A DNA stretch of 64,000 nucleotides from Peteryoungia wuzhouensis (GCF_003205195.1 NZ_QJRY01000004.1:124001-188000); one strand, 5' to 3'; shown: positions 21,123 through 30,541, numbered from the stretch's first letter. A program made the numbers and translations. The notes: a model not told the origin generated them from the sequence alone.

Positions 21123-23045
21123 TTACTTCGGGGGAAGCTGCAGTTCCTTGCCGATGGTGATCAGGTTGGGATTGCGCAGGGCGTTGGCCTCGGCAATCTT
21201 CGTCCACAGCAGGCCGTCGCCATAGGTGGCCTTGGCGATCTTCCACAGGCTGTCACCGGCGACCACCTTGTAGGCTGTTTCGGCAACGGCCTTTGCTGTT
21301 TCGGTCGCCGTCTTCGCCGGAGCCGTTGCTGCAGGTGCCGCAGCGGCCGGTGCTTGCGCCGCCGGGGCGGCCGGAGCCTCCGTGGCCGGCGCTGCAGGCG
21401 CTTCTGCGGCAGGAGCGGTGGTGGTGCTGGCGGCGGCCGTTTCGACTGCCGTGATGCGGCCGTCGGTATAGGGCTTGTAGGGGCTGTTCTTGGCGATGTA
21501 GTCGGCGACCACCGTTTCGAGGCCGGGGCCGAAATCATAGGCGTTCTGGCCGCCGGTCGCGAAGACCTTGTAGCCGTCGCCGCCGCCGCGCATGTAGTTG
21601 TTGGTGGCAACGCCGTAGATCTTGTTGGCGTCGATTGCGACCCAGTTGTCGCCTTCCTTGACCAGAACATCCGAGATGCGGCTGCCAGCCGGCTTGGACT
21701 TGTCGAACGCGTATTTCAGACCCGAGACCTGCGGGAAGCGGCCAGCGCCTTCCTCGATCTGGCTCACACCATTTTCGAGGGCGGCGACGACGTCCGATCC
21801 CTTGAGCTGGAAGGAGGCGAGCGTGTTCTGGAAAGGCAGCACGGTCAGGACTTCGCCCATGGTGACGGTGCCGGCATCGATCGAGGCGCGCAGGCCGCCA
21901 CCGTTCTGGATGGCGATGGTCACGCCCTGATCCTGCAGGCGGTCGACCATGGCATCGGCGACCAGGTTGCCCATGGTGCATTCCACCGCACGGCAGGTTT
22001 CGCGAGAGCCATCGATGGCATCGGACGTGGCGCCGATTTCCTTCAGCTTGATCTCCTCGATCGGACCGGCGAGTTCGGTGACCTTGGCGGTGAAGGCGGC
22101 ATCCGGGGTCACCGAGGCGTCGAGCAGTTTCGGCGCACCGGCGGCGGATTTGACGACACCTGCATCGTCGAAGGTAACGGTCAGGTCACCGAGATATTTC
22201 GAATAGGCATAGGCCGTGACGATCGGCACGTCCTTGCCTGAGGGGTTCTTGACCAGGGTCGGATAAGGGCCGGCCGCCTTTTCGTCGGTGGAGGACAGCA
22301 GGGTATGGCTGTGGCCGCCGACAATGACGTCGATGCCGTCAACAGCGGCTGCGATCTCCTGGTCCTTGACGTAGCCGACATGGGACAGGAGGACGATCTT
22401 GTTGACACCCTGGCCTTCGATCTCCTTCACGGCATCCTTCAGGTAGCCGATCTCGTCTGCGAAGAGGATGGCATCGCCGGGCGACGAGGTTTCGTCGGTG
22501 TCGGTCGCGAGAACGGAGACCACGGCCACCTTCTCGCCGCCGAAGTCCTTGACGATGTAAGGCTTGAACTTGTCAGCGACCGGCGAATTGAGGCCCGCCA
22601 GCGTGTTGCCCGAGATCATCGGGAATTTCAGCGCGTCGATGAACTTGGCCAATTCTTCCGGACCGTCATCGAATTCGTGATTGCCGATCGCCATGGCGTC
22701 GAAGCCGATGCCGTTCATGAATTCGGCGATCGGGGCGCTTTTGTAGGTCGTGTAGAAGAGCGAGCCCTGGAACTGGTCGCCGGCATCGAGGGTCAGAACA
22801 TTCTTGCCGGACAGTTCGCCACGACGGGCGTCGATGGCTGCCTTCACACGGGCGATACCGCCAAAGCACTCGTTCTTGGAGGCTTCCTCGGCCGAGCAAG
22901 TCGAGTCGGACTTGTTGATCGCTTCGATGCGGGAATGCAGATCGTTGATGTGGAGGATGTTGAGTTCGAAATCGGCGAGTGCTGCGCCTGTGGAAAGGGC
23001 GAGCACGGATGCGCTCAAGAGGCCTATTCGCAAGTGTCTGAACAT
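21123..23045 (-). CDS. Secreted 5'-nucleotidase/UDP-sugar hydrolase-type phosphoesterase with C-terminal LysM
   Basis: A 640-residue protein. A signal peptide (1-24) is followed by a calcineurin-like metallophosphatase domain (about 28-275) with the metal ligands in NDLHSR, DAGDQFQGS, GNHEFDDGP and GGHSHT. Next comes the 5'-nucleotidase substrate-binding domain (about 340-505, with GGGLRASIDAG and NNYMRGGGDGY). An Ala/Pro/Thr-rich linker (about 515-585) leads to a LysM domain (about 590-637, YKVVAGDSLWKIAKATYGDG). The LysM would tether the enzyme to peptidoglycan, which UshA of enterobacteria lacks. The predicted job is salvage of nucleotides in the periplasm. Flanked by terminators, so monocistronic. 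Confidence 0.92.
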   Translation of the reverse strand: MFRHLRIGLLSASVLALSTGAALADFELNILHINDLHSRIEAINKSDSTCSAEEASKNECFGGIARVKAAIDARRGELSGKNVLTLDAGDQFQGSLFYTTYKSAPIAEFMNGIGFDAMAIGNHEFDDGPEELAKFIDALKFPMISGNTLAGLNSPVADKFKPYIVKDFGGEKVAVVSVLATDTDETSSPGDAILFADEIGYLKDAVKEIEGQGVNKIVLLSHVGYVKDQEIAAAVDGIDVIVGGHSHTLLSSTDEKAAGPYPTLVKNPSGKDVPIVTAYAYSKYLGDLTVTFDDAGVVKSAAGAPKLLDASVTPDAAFTAKVTELAGPIEEIKLKEIGATSDAIDGSRETCRAVECTMGNLVADAMVDRLQDQGVTIAIQNGGGLRASIDAGTVTMGEVLTVLPFQNTLASFQLKGSDVVAALENGVSQIEEGAGRFPQVSGLKYAFDKSKPAGSRISDVLVKEGDNWVAIDANKIYGVATNNYMRGGGDGYKVFATGGQNAYDFGPGLETVVADYIAKNSPYKPYTDGRITAVETAAASTTTAPAAEAPAAPATEAPAAPAAQAPAAAAPAATAPAKTATETAKAVAETAYKVVAGDSLWKIAKATYGDGLLWTKIAEANALRNPNLITIGKELQLPPK

Positions 23046-23190
23046 CGTCTTTCTCCTGGTTCAATATCCGTCTGTCACTGTCTGGCATGCGACTGTGACA
23101 GATGCATGCCGGCTCGGGATGGCGGATGTTTTCATCTAGGCCGGGACAGGGCAAGGAAAAAAGCAGGTGGCGGTTCAGGTTAGAGGACAC

Positions 23191-23222
23191 AAAACGAAAG
23201 AAGCGGCCATGGCGGCCGCTTC
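23191..23222 (-). terminator. Terminator of omp10
   Basis: Perfect 9-base stem GAAGCGGCC / GGCCGCTTC (23200-23222) with an ATGGC loop. On the minus strand CTTTCGTTTTG follows. Located 25 bases past the omp10 stop. Confidence 0.8.
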
Positions 23223-23247
23223 GAATTCGGAGACTTTGCGTGCTGCT

Positions 23248-23613
23248 TCAGGCGCGGCGGGCGAGTGAGAACTGCGCTCCGCTGTCGGATGTGCAGTTGA
23301 GCTGCGTCGGCGTGACGAGGGCGCAATTGACCTTCTGCTGGGTGTTGCGGACCAGCGACGTCATGTTGATCTCGACCAGGCGGTCGCCCTGTAGCGTGTA
23401 GGTGCCGGAGGCCAGGACCTGGTTCGTATCGGTGGTGCGGGTGGTGAAGGTGCCGCCGCGGAAGCTGGACGCGATGCCGTTCGGATCGACCCATTCGCCT
23501 TCGATCGACGGGCCCTGCTGGACGGTCGGGAGCTGACGCGGTGGACCGGACGAATAGCAGGACGTGAGGGCAAGGCCTGCAGCTGCCAGCGTCACCACGG
23601 TTTTGGTCTTCAT
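23248..23613 (-). CDS. omp10: Omp10-type outer-membrane lipoprotein
   Basis: A 121-residue lipoprotein. The lipobox is LALTSC with the lipid-bearing cysteine at C19. The mature part closely resembles Brucella Omp10, with GEWVDPNGIASSFRGGTF, TRTTDTN, LVEINMTSLVR and KVNCALVTPTQLNCTS. Two cysteines in that last motif probably form a disulfide. The fold is a small protease-inhibitor-like beta barrel; the exact role is unknown, though Brucella mutants are attenuated and envelope-sensitive. The ATG at 23613 follows GGGAG; the frame is open to 23712 but those residues precede the signal peptide. Confidence 0.92.
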   Translation of the reverse strand: MKTKTVVTLAAAGLALTSCYSSGPPRQLPTVQQGPSIEGEWVDPNGIASSFRGGTFTTRTTDTNQVLASGTYTLQGDRLVEINMTSLVRNTQQKVNCALVTPTQLNCTSDSGAQFSLARRA

Positions 23614-23774
23614 CTCAATCTCCCACCAACTCGACAGGTCGGCCATGCCGCCCGCCCTTGTGCATTGTTGCAAACCATGCCGCGAAGCCTTGCCCAAAGC
23701 AAGGCTCAGCACTTCGGCACCCTCAGTTATCCCGGCTCAGTTGCGCTGCGATAGACCGCCTGGAGCCGCATGGC

Positions 23775-23801
23775 AAAAGGCCCGCCGCAAGCGACGGGCC
23801 T
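23775..23801 (-). terminator. Terminator of homospermidine synthase
   Basis: Stem AGGCCCGCCGC / GCGACGGGCCT (one mismatch) at 23778-23801. On the minus strand it continues into CCTTTTGCC. It lies 20 bases past the stop. Confidence 0.75.
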
Positions 23802-23820
23802 CGATCGGTCTCTGAATGGC

Positions 23821-25263
23821 TCAGCGAACCAAAATGTTCCGGAACTGCCACGGATCCTTTTCGTCGAGGTCTTCCGGGAAGAGGCCCGGGCGGCCGTCGA
23901 GCGGGGTCCAGTCGGTGTAGTGGCCTTCGACCGGGCCGAGATAGGGCGACTGCACTTCGAGGCAGCGCTTGTAGTCCATCTCGTCGGCTTCGACGATGCC
24001 GGCCTTCGGATTTTCCAGCGCCCAGACCATGCCGGCGAGTACGGCCGAGGTTACCTGAAGGCCGGTTGCGTTCTGGTAAGGAGCGATTTCGCGGGTTTCT
24101 TCGAGCGACAGGCGCGACCCATACCAGTAGGCATTCTTCTCGTGGCCATAGAGCAGCACGCCGAGTTCGTCGACGCCATCGACCAGTTCGTCTTCATCGA
24201 GAACGTGCAGGACCGGCTGCTGATTGCCGCCGTTGCCGAACATCTCGTGCAGCGAGAGCACGGCGTCATTGGCCGGGTGGTAGGCGTAATGGCAGGTCGG
24301 ACGGTAGGTGACTTCGCCATCCTTCTCGACGGTGAAGTAGTCGGCGATCGAGATCGACTCGTTGTGGGTGACGAGGAAGCCGTATTGCGGGCCTGGCGTC
24401 GGGCACCAGGTGCGCACGCGGGTGTTGGCGCCGGGCTGTTCCAGATAGATGGCTGCCTTGCAGCCCTTCTTGTGCTTCTTGGCATTCTTCGGCATCCAGT
24501 TTTCATGGGTGCCCCAGCCGAGTTCGGCCGGCTGCAGGCCTTCCGAGATGAAACCTTCGACGGACCAGGTGTTCCAGAAGACGTTCAACGGCTTCGGGTT
24601 CTTGGTGCGCTGGGTGTCGCGTTCGGCGATGTGCACGCCCTTGACGCCGACCTTCTTCATCAGCTTGGCCCAGCCTTCGCGGTCATCCTGCGAAGGTTCC
24701 TCGAACTTGATGCCGATCTCGTTGGCGAGGTTGACGAGGCCCTGCTTGACGAACCAGGAGACCATGCCCGGGTTTGCGCCGCAGGTGGAGACAGCCGTCG
24801 TGCCGCCCGGGTTCTTCGCCTTTTCCTGGCGTACGGTTTCGCGCAGCGCATAGTTGGTGCGCTCGGAGTTCTTCATGTTCTTGTCGAAGTAGAAGCCGAG
24901 CCAGGGTTCGACGACGGTGTCGATGTAGAGAACGTCGAGCTTGCGGCAGAACTTCATCAGGTCGAGCGAACCGGTGTCGACGGAGAGGTTGACGCAGAAG
25001 CCCTGGCCTTCGCCTTCGGTCAGAAGCGGCTTCAGGAGCTTCTTGTAGTTGTCCTTGGTGACGTGGGCCTGGATGTGCTTGATGCCGTGCTTGGCCAGCA
25101 GTTCCGCCTCGTCGTTGCGGGGATCGATGACGACCATCCGGCTCTTGTCGAACTTGAAGTGGCGTTCGATCAGCGGCAGGGTGCCGCGGCCGATCGAGCC
25201 GAAGCCGATCATCACGATCGGGCCGGTGATCTCGCCATAAACCGGGTAGGTCTTCTCACTCAT
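23821..25263 (-). CDS. hss: Homospermidine synthase
   Basis: A 480-residue NAD-dependent enzyme that joins two putrescines (or putrescine and spermidine) into sym-homospermidine, the main polyamine of rhizobia. The N-terminal dinucleotide motif is IVMIGFGSIGRGTLP. Other family segments visible are YIDTVVEPWLGFY, STCGANPGMVSWF and TCHYAYHPANDAVLSLHEM. The length is standard. AAGGAG precedes the ATG. Cytoplasmic, monocistronic with its own terminator. Confidence 0.96.
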   Translation of the reverse strand: MSEKTYPVYGEITGPIVMIGFGSIGRGTLPLIERHFKFDKSRMVVIDPRNDEAELLAKHGIKHIQAHVTKDNYKKLLKPLLTEGEGQGFCVNLSVDTGSLDLMKFCRKLDVLYIDTVVEPWLGFYFDKNMKNSERTNYALRETVRQEKAKNPGGTTAVSTCGANPGMVSWFVKQGLVNLANEIGIKFEEPSQDDREGWAKLMKKVGVKGVHIAERDTQRTKNPKPLNVFWNTWSVEGFISEGLQPAELGWGTHENWMPKNAKKHKKGCKAAIYLEQPGANTRVRTWCPTPGPQYGFLVTHNESISIADYFTVEKDGEVTYRPTCHYAYHPANDAVLSLHEMFGNGGNQQPVLHVLDEDELVDGVDELGVLLYGHEKNAYWYGSRLSLEETREIAPYQNATGLQVTSAVLAGMVWALENPKAGIVEADEMDYKRCLEVQSPYLGPVEGHYTDWTPLDGRPGLFPEDLDEKDPWQFRNILVR

Positions 25264-25401
25264 CTGGATCTCCTTGGAGGCGCGACCAGGCTGGTCCCGC
25301 AGGTGCGTTTCGGCCCGTGAGTGCGGGCCAAACCGATAATGGCGGTTCTAGATCACAAAACACTGACACAATAAAGACCATGCCCCGACGCGCGTCGGCC
25401 C

Positions 25402-26292
25402 TCAGGGGGAAATTTTCGCAGCATCCTGTCGCAGCTTCGCGACGAGGTGCGCCTTCTGCCGATCGAGGCCCTTGTAAGCGAGCTGGGCATCCTCCATCGT
25501 CTCCAGCTGGTCTGCCAGCGCTGCAGCCAGCCTGCGGCCTTCCGGATGCGTCTGGAAGAGGCAGACAGGGTCAAGATAGATGCGGATGGTGAAGACGATC
25601 GCGCCCGTGTCCGGCAGCTTGGTCAGTGTCTGACGCTCGACCCGGATCACCGCCTCCTCGGGTGCCGCCGCGTCGTTTCGTCCGGTTTCGGGGTGGAAGA
25701 GTTTTTCGCGCCAGTTGATCGACCAGTTGAAGCGCTCCGCCGGTTGGCCGGGCAACAGGTTGTCGAAGATGCGGTTGATCATGACCGCATTGCGCGTGCC
25801 GGCCTGGAAGCCCGGTACATGTTCGTGGACGGCCTCCATCGGCCGGTCGAACTTTTCGGAGAGCAGCCAGGACGAGGGGAAGGAGAGGTGGGCGGCTGCG
25901 ATGGACCAGCCCGCCTCGCGCTTCATCATGATGACGAGATCGTCCTGGACGAGCATGCCGGCACGCAGGAGCGGGGGTGTGCTCTCATCGGCAAGGTCAA
26001 TTGCATGACCGGCAACTTGAAGAATTTGGCCTTCCCGGCGGGAATGGCCCGGGTGATCCCGCTCGATATGGGCAACCAACGCCTCCAGGCATTCGTGCTG
26101 GGCGGGCAGGCTGTCCTCGGTTGCGCGAAAGACATCGTCGAGACGCGCCTCGATCAGATGACGTTTTTCGTCGAGATAGCGCTGCAGGTCGCGATCCGGC
26201 TCGATCCAGCGTGTGGGATCAAGCGCGCAGAGGCCAATCGTGAAAGGGCGGGTCGGACCGGCATAGGGGGCGTGAGAGAAGGGATGGGACAT
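25402..26292 (-). CDS. DUF3445 (haem-dependent oxidative N-demethylase-like) protein
   Basis: A 296-residue cytoplasmic protein without signal peptide or membrane segment. The segments RYLDEKRHLIEAR, QDDLVIMMKREAGW, HLSFPSSWLLSEKFDRPM and WSINWREKLFHP are characteristic of DUF3445, whose characterised member is the haem-binding alpha subunit of a dimethylamine-type oxidative N-demethylase. None of the other demethylase subunit genes is nearby, so the substrate is unknown. It is divergent from the alpha/beta hydrolase gene. The ATG at 26292 begins the family-typical MSHPFSHAPY-like proline/aromatic start. Confidence 0.8.
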   Translation of the reverse strand: MSHPFSHAPYAGPTRPFTIGLCALDPTRWIEPDRDLQRYLDEKRHLIEARLDDVFRATEDSLPAQHECLEALVAHIERDHPGHSRREGQILQVAGHAIDLADESTPPLLRAGMLVQDDLVIMMKREAGWSIAAAHLSFPSSWLLSEKFDRPMEAVHEHVPGFQAGTRNAVMINRIFDNLLPGQPAERFNWSINWREKLFHPETGRNDAAAPEEAVIRVERQTLTKLPDTGAIVFTIRIYLDPVCLFQTHPEGRRLAAALADQLETMEDAQLAYKGLDRQKAHLVAKLRQDAAKISP

Positions 26293-26400
26293 AGGGTGTC
26301 AGGCTCGCTTTGGCGCCAACCTGCCGCGTTGCCCGCCCGATGGCAAGATCGACTGTGCCCTGAAAGGCGGCGACAACGTCGCAGCAAAGTGAGGCGGGCC

Positions 26401-27534
26401 TTGACGAAGGCGGCTTCAGGCCGATTTCCTGTCCGCTCGTCCCCTTCTTTGAAAGACCTGACCTTGTTCATCCTTCCCCGCCTCGGCCTGATCCTGCTCG
26501 GCATCGTCGTCGTCCTTGCTCTCCTCTTGCTGGCACTGGCCATCGCGACCCAGATCCGCGCCCGTGCCATCGAGGAGCAGTATCCCAATATCGGCACGCT
26601 GACCGATGTCGGCGGCTTCCGCCTGAATGCGCTGCACGTGGCTGCCGGTCCCGACGCAGACCTGCCGCCGATCGTTTTCATCCATGGGGCCTCCGGCAAT
26701 CTGCGCGACCAGGCGGGTGCCTTTCTGGAACCGCTGCGGGGGCGGGCGGAGATGCTCTTCGTCGACCGGCCGGGCCATGGTTACTCCGAACGGGGCGGGC
26801 CGGAGAACGATACGCCGGCCGGACAGGCCAATGCGATTGCGACGCTGATGGAGAAAATGGGCATCACACGGGCGATTATCGTCGGACATTCCTTCGGCGG
26901 TGCGATTGCGGCGAGCTTCGGGGTCTTGCATCCGGACAAGGTCGAGGGACTGGTCTTCCTCGCTGCCGCCACCCACCCCTGGCCGGGTGGCGTCGACTGG
27001 TACTATCACGTCGCCGCAGCGCCGATCATCGGTCCGCTCTTTTGCAACACGCTGGCGCTGCAGGCGGGCATGTCCCGGATCACTCCGGGCACCGCGCATG
27101 TCTTTGCGCCAAACCCGGTGCCGGCCTCCTATGTCGCGGAGACGGGCGCCGCACTCGTGCTGCGTCCGGCGACGTTTCGCGCCAATGCCACCGATGTCGC
27201 CGGGCTGCATGCCTATGTGACGGAATTTTCGAAGCGCTACAGCGAAATCGACAAGCCCACGGTGATCATCACCGGGGACAGCGACGAGATCGTGCTGGAG
27301 GAGATCCATTCGAAGGGGCTCGCGCGTGATATCAAAGGATCCGAACTCGTCTGGATCAAGGGGCTCGGCCACAAGCCGGATTACATCGTGACCGACATCG
27401 TCATTGCGGCGCTGGAGAAGATCTCAGGCCAGGCGCGTGACCTGCAGGCCATGGCGGGTGCTGCAGAGCCGCGTCTTGCGGCAACGCGTGTCGAGCCTGA
27501 AGGCCGGGCGCCGTCCTTGCAGGCCGGGCAGTAG
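26401..27534 (+). CDS. Membrane-anchored alpha/beta hydrolase
   Basis: A 377-residue protein with one N-terminal membrane segment (about 22-48) and an alpha/beta hydrolase domain. The nucleophile is S164 in IVGHSFGGA, the acid is probably D293 in ITGDSDEI, and the histidine is H324 in GLGHKPDY. The oxyanion segment is FIHGASGN. No ATG fits: the frame runs back to 25447 across the divergent gene, so I chose TTG at 26401, which has GAGG upstream; GTG at 26389 is an alternative. Substrate unknown. The C-terminal 45 residues after the hydrolase fold are disordered. Convergent with pyk. Confidence 0.8.
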   Translation: MTKAASGRFPVRSSPSLKDLTLFILPRLGLILLGIVVVLALLLLALAIATQIRARAIEEQYPNIGTLTDVGGFRLNALHVAAGPDADLPPIVFIHGASGNLRDQAGAFLEPLRGRAEMLFVDRPGHGYSERGGPENDTPAGQANAIATLMEKMGITRAIIVGHSFGGAIAASFGVLHPDKVEGLVFLAAATHPWPGGVDWYYHVAAAPIIGPLFCNTLALQAGMSRITPGTAHVFAPNPVPASYVAETGAALVLRPATFRANATDVAGLHAYVTEFSKRYSEIDKPTVIITGDSDEIVLEEIHSKGLARDIKGSELVWIKGLGHKPDYIVTDIVIAALEKISGQARDLQAMAGAAEPRLAATRVEPEGRAPSLQAGQ

Positions 27535-27543
27535 TTGCCACGA

Positions 27544-27569
27544 AAAAAGCCGCCCGAAGACAGCTTTTT
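27544..27569. terminator. Bidirectional terminator between hydrolase gene and pyk
   Basis: Arms AAAAAGCCGCC and GACAGCTTTTT around CGAA, with two mismatches in the GC part, giving A-runs and T-runs suitable for both strands. It occupies the 52-base convergent gap. Confidence 0.65.
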
Positions 27570-27586
27570 CCATGCGTTGGGTTCGA

Positions 27587-29026
27587 TCAGATGCCGGTCT
27601 GGCCGTCCGAGCCGATATAGGCAATGCGCAGCATGTTGGTCGAACCGGGCGTGCCGAGCGGCACACCGGCGGACATGATGATGCGGTCGCCCGGTTTGCC
27701 GAAACCTTCTTCGACGACGATGCGGCATGCGCGGTTGACCATGTCGTCGAGATCGGTCGGCTCGGAGGAGACGACGCAATGCAGGCCCCAGACGACCGAC
27801 AGACGGCGCGCGGTCTGGATGACCGGAGAGAGCGCGATGATCGGCACTTCCGGACGTTCGCGCGAGGCGCGCAGGCCGGTGTTGCCGGACGAGGTGTAAC
27901 AGACGATTGCTTGCAGGCGGAGCGTCTCGGCGATCTGGCGGGCCGCGAGCGAGATGGCGTCAGCACCGGTTGCTTCCGGCTGGGCGCGCTGGGCGTAGAT
28001 GATGCCGGGGTAATGCGGCTCGCGCTCGACGGTCTCGGCAATGGAAGCCATGGTCGCCACCGCTTCGACCGGATACTGGCCGGAAGCCGACTCGGCCGAG
28101 AGCATGATGGCGTCAGCGCCTTCGAAGACGGCGGTCGCGACGTCGGAGACTTCCGCGCGCGTCGGCACCGGTGCCGTGATCATCGATTCCAGCATCTGGG
28201 TCGCGACGACAACCGGCTTGCCTTCGCGGCGGCAGGCGCGGATCAACTGCTTCTGGATGCCGGGCACGCGCTCCAGCGGCATTTCGACGCCGAGGTCGCC
28301 GCGGGCCACCATCAGTGCGTCGGAGAGTTCGATGATCTCGTCGATGCGCTCGATCGCCTGCGGCTTTTCGATCTTCGACATCAGGCCGACGCGGCCCTTG
28401 GCGATCTTGCGGACTTCCGCCAGATCTTCCGGGCGCTGGATGAAGGAGAGTGCGACCCAGTCGACATCGTTGACGGCAAGCACGGCGTCGAGATCGGCGC
28501 GGTCCTTGTCGGTCAGAACGCCGGTTGCGAGAATGGTGTCGGGCAGGCTGACGCCCTTGCGGTCGGAGATCTTCGTGCCCGAGACGACTGTGGTCACGAT
28601 GCTCTTGCCATCGCATTTCTCGGCGCGCAGATGCAGCTTGCCGTCATCGATCAGCAGGCGGTCGCCGGGCTTTACCGATTCCAGGATTTCCGGATGCGGG
28701 AGATAGACGCGGTTCGCGTCGCCGGGCACATCCTTGTTGTCGAGCGTGAACGTCTGGCCGGCCTTCAGCTCGACGGTGGTGTCGGCGAACTTGCCGACGC
28801 GAAGCTTCGGACCCTGGAGGTCGGCGAGGATGCCGATCGGACGGCCACAGGCGGCCTCGACACTGCGGATGCGCTGAACCAGCGTGCGCATCAGATCATG
28901 GCTGGCATGGCTCATGTTGATGCGGAAAAGATCGGCGCCGGCTTCGTGCAGCTTGCGGATCATGGCCTCTTCGGAAGAGGCGGGACCGAGCGTGGCGAGG
29001 ATCTTTACTTTGCGGTTGCGCTTCAT
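27587..29026 (-). CDS. pyk: Pyruvate kinase
   Basis: A 479-residue enzyme that makes pyruvate and ATP from phosphoenolpyruvate. The start MKRNRKVKILATLGPAS is classical. Further motifs are RINMSHASH, the catalytic lysine and metal site in LMSKIEKPQAIERIDEII, MVARGDLGVEMPLE, and VATQMLESM. The C-terminal domain is complete. The ATG at 29026 shares one base with the stop of the DUF1036 gene upstream (TGATG), so it is translationally coupled to it. In-frame codons beyond 29026 belong to that overlap and are not used. Confidence 0.97.
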   Translation of the reverse strand: MKRNRKVKILATLGPASSEEAMIRKLHEAGADLFRINMSHASHDLMRTLVQRIRSVEAACGRPIGILADLQGPKLRVGKFADTTVELKAGQTFTLDNKDVPGDANRVYLPHPEILESVKPGDRLLIDDGKLHLRAEKCDGKSIVTTVVSGTKISDRKGVSLPDTILATGVLTDKDRADLDAVLAVNDVDWVALSFIQRPEDLAEVRKIAKGRVGLMSKIEKPQAIERIDEIIELSDALMVARGDLGVEMPLERVPGIQKQLIRACRREGKPVVVATQMLESMITAPVPTRAEVSDVATAVFEGADAIMLSAESASGQYPVEAVATMASIAETVEREPHYPGIIYAQRAQPEATGADAISLAARQIAETLRLQAIVCYTSSGNTGLRASRERPEVPIIALSPVIQTARRLSVVWGLHCVVSSEPTDLDDMVNRACRIVVEEGFGKPGDRIIMSAGVPLGTPGSTNMLRIAYIGSDGQTGI

Positions 29027-29532
29027 CAGTTCTGGCTTTCCTGGGTGCCTGACGTGTCGGAGAGCTGGACCATCCAGCTGCCTTGTCGTCCGGTGTCGTA
29101 TTCCTTGAATCCCATCTGCTGATAGCCACGCGCGAAGCAGTCCTTCACGCCGACGATCTTGAACTCGTTTTCGGCGACACACATGTTGATGTCACCGGAC
29201 CAGCGACCGCCACGGGCGGCGTCCTCAGCATAGAGATAATAGTAGCGCGATTGGAGTTCGCCTTCGATCAGTGTGGCGCAGGTGCCGGCCGGAACCTGCC
29301 ACCAGCCCTCGGTGATCCAGCCCTCTTCGGCCCGATAGCCGACGGCAACGCCGACGAGGTTCTGTGTACCATTGCAGGCCCTGAATTCGGCATGCGCCGC
29401 GTTTGCCGCGAGCATGGGCGCAAACAGCGCGCCCGCGATCATCAGGGGCCTCAGAAAACGCGCGGCAACGCGATTGCAAAACTGTGTGTATTGCTTGTGC
29501 ACGATTGCCGCCGGAACTCCAAAAATGCGCAT
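29026..29532 (-). CDS. DUF1036 secreted protein, coupled to pyk
   Basis: A 168-residue protein with an N-terminal signal sequence of unusual length: a basic stretch, then hydrophobic residues about 28-46 ending ANAAHA. The mature DUF1036 domain contains FRACNGTQNLVGVAVGY, GWWQVPAGTC, YYYLYAEDA and EFKIVGVKDCFARGY, with four cysteines that could form two disulfides. Function unknown. Its stop overlaps the pyk start by one base. The ATG at 29532 has AAGG upstream; an internal ATG at residue 31 would leave a shorter signal peptide and cannot be excluded. Confidence 0.82.
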   Translation of the reverse strand: MRIFGVPAAIVHKQYTQFCNRVAARFLRPLMIAGALFAPMLAANAAHAEFRACNGTQNLVGVAVGYRAEEGWITEGWWQVPAGTCATLIEGELQSRYYYLYAEDAARGGRWSGDINMCVAENEFKIVGVKDCFARGYQQMGFKEYDTGRQGSWMVQLSDTSGTQESQN

Positions 29533-29617
29533 GGGATGCCTTCTTGCGATGCTGACCTGAGAATGTCAACGCAACTCTAATCGATTATATTTCCACTCTT
29601 CGCCCAGTGCCGGGACC

Positions 29618-30529
29618 ATGTTGTCCGATCTTGGCACAAACGTGACAGCCATGAAAGCTTGCGCTCCCTATTCCCCCCATGCGATCAAGCCTGCCTTAGC
29701 AGACGATGGCTTCGAACTGATGAATGAGCACTCCGTTTTCGAAATCCTAGATGGCCGTCATGACAGTGGCTTGGTGCTTCTGGCAGACCACGCCACAAAT
29801 ATCGTGCCGGAGCAATATGGTCGTCTTGGCCTGCCGGAAAGTGCGTTCGGCCGCCACATCGCCTATGACATCGGCATCGAGGCGCTGACGCGGCGGCTCT
29901 CCGCTCAACTGGGCGTGCCGGCGGTGATGTCGCGGTTTTCCCGCCTGCTCATCGATCCGAATCGCGGCGAGGATGATCCGACGATCATCATGCGCATCTC
30001 CGACGGCGCGATCATTCCGCGCAATCATCCGATCAGCGCCGAGGAATGGCAATACCGGATCGAGACCTATCACCGGCCGTATCACCAGGCCGTCGCCAAC
30101 GTCATTGCGCAGGTGGCGGAGGCCTCCGGCAAAGCGCCGCTGGTCCTGTCGCTGCATTCCTACACGCCGGCCTGGAAGGGCGTGCCGCGGCCGTGGCATG
30201 CGGCGGTTCTGTGGGACACGGATGACCGGGCCGTGCGTCCGTTGATCGCGGCGCTGGAAGGCGAGGGGGATCTCCTCATCGGCGACAACGAACCTTACGA
30301 CGGCGCGCTGAAGGGCGACACCATGTATCGCCACTGCATGACGGCGGGCATTGCGCATGCGCTGCTCGAAGTGCGGCAGGACCTGATCGGCCATGACGAG
30401 GGTGTCGAGGCCTGGGCCAATCGCCTGGCGCCGATCTTTGCCCGCCTCAATGCCGACCCGATGCTGCATGAATATCGGATACACCCCTCGCGGACTGGTC
30501 CCTATCCGGCCCATCCGATCACGCCCTGA
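29618..30529 (+). CDS. N-formylglutamate amidohydrolase family protein
   Basis: A 303-residue metal-dependent amidohydrolase-fold protein. Family motifs are LVLLADHATNIVPEQYG near residue 52, AYDIGIEALTRRL, SRLLIDPNRGEDDPTII, and LVLSLHSYTPAWKG, with likely metal-binding histidines in ADHA and LHSY. True HutG-type enzymes hydrolyse N-formylglutamate in histidine breakdown, but no hut gene is near, so the substrate may differ. The start is uncertain: ATGs at 29618, 29651 and 29720 are all in frame and none has a good ribosome-binding site. It leads a unit with the DUF1244 gene 12 bases downstream. Confidence 0.82.
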   Translation: MLSDLGTNVTAMKACAPYSPHAIKPALADDGFELMNEHSVFEILDGRHDSGLVLLADHATNIVPEQYGRLGLPESAFGRHIAYDIGIEALTRRLSAQLGVPAVMSRFSRLLIDPNRGEDDPTIIMRISDGAIIPRNHPISAEEWQYRIETYHRPYHQAVANVIAQVAEASGKAPLVLSLHSYTPAWKGVPRPWHAAVLWDTDDRAVRPLIAALEGEGDLLIGDNEPYDGALKGDTMYRHCMTAGIAHALLEVRQDLIGHDEGVEAWANRLAPIFARLNADPMLHEYRIHPSRTGPYPAHPITP

Positions 30530-30541
30530 AGGACTAAGCCC

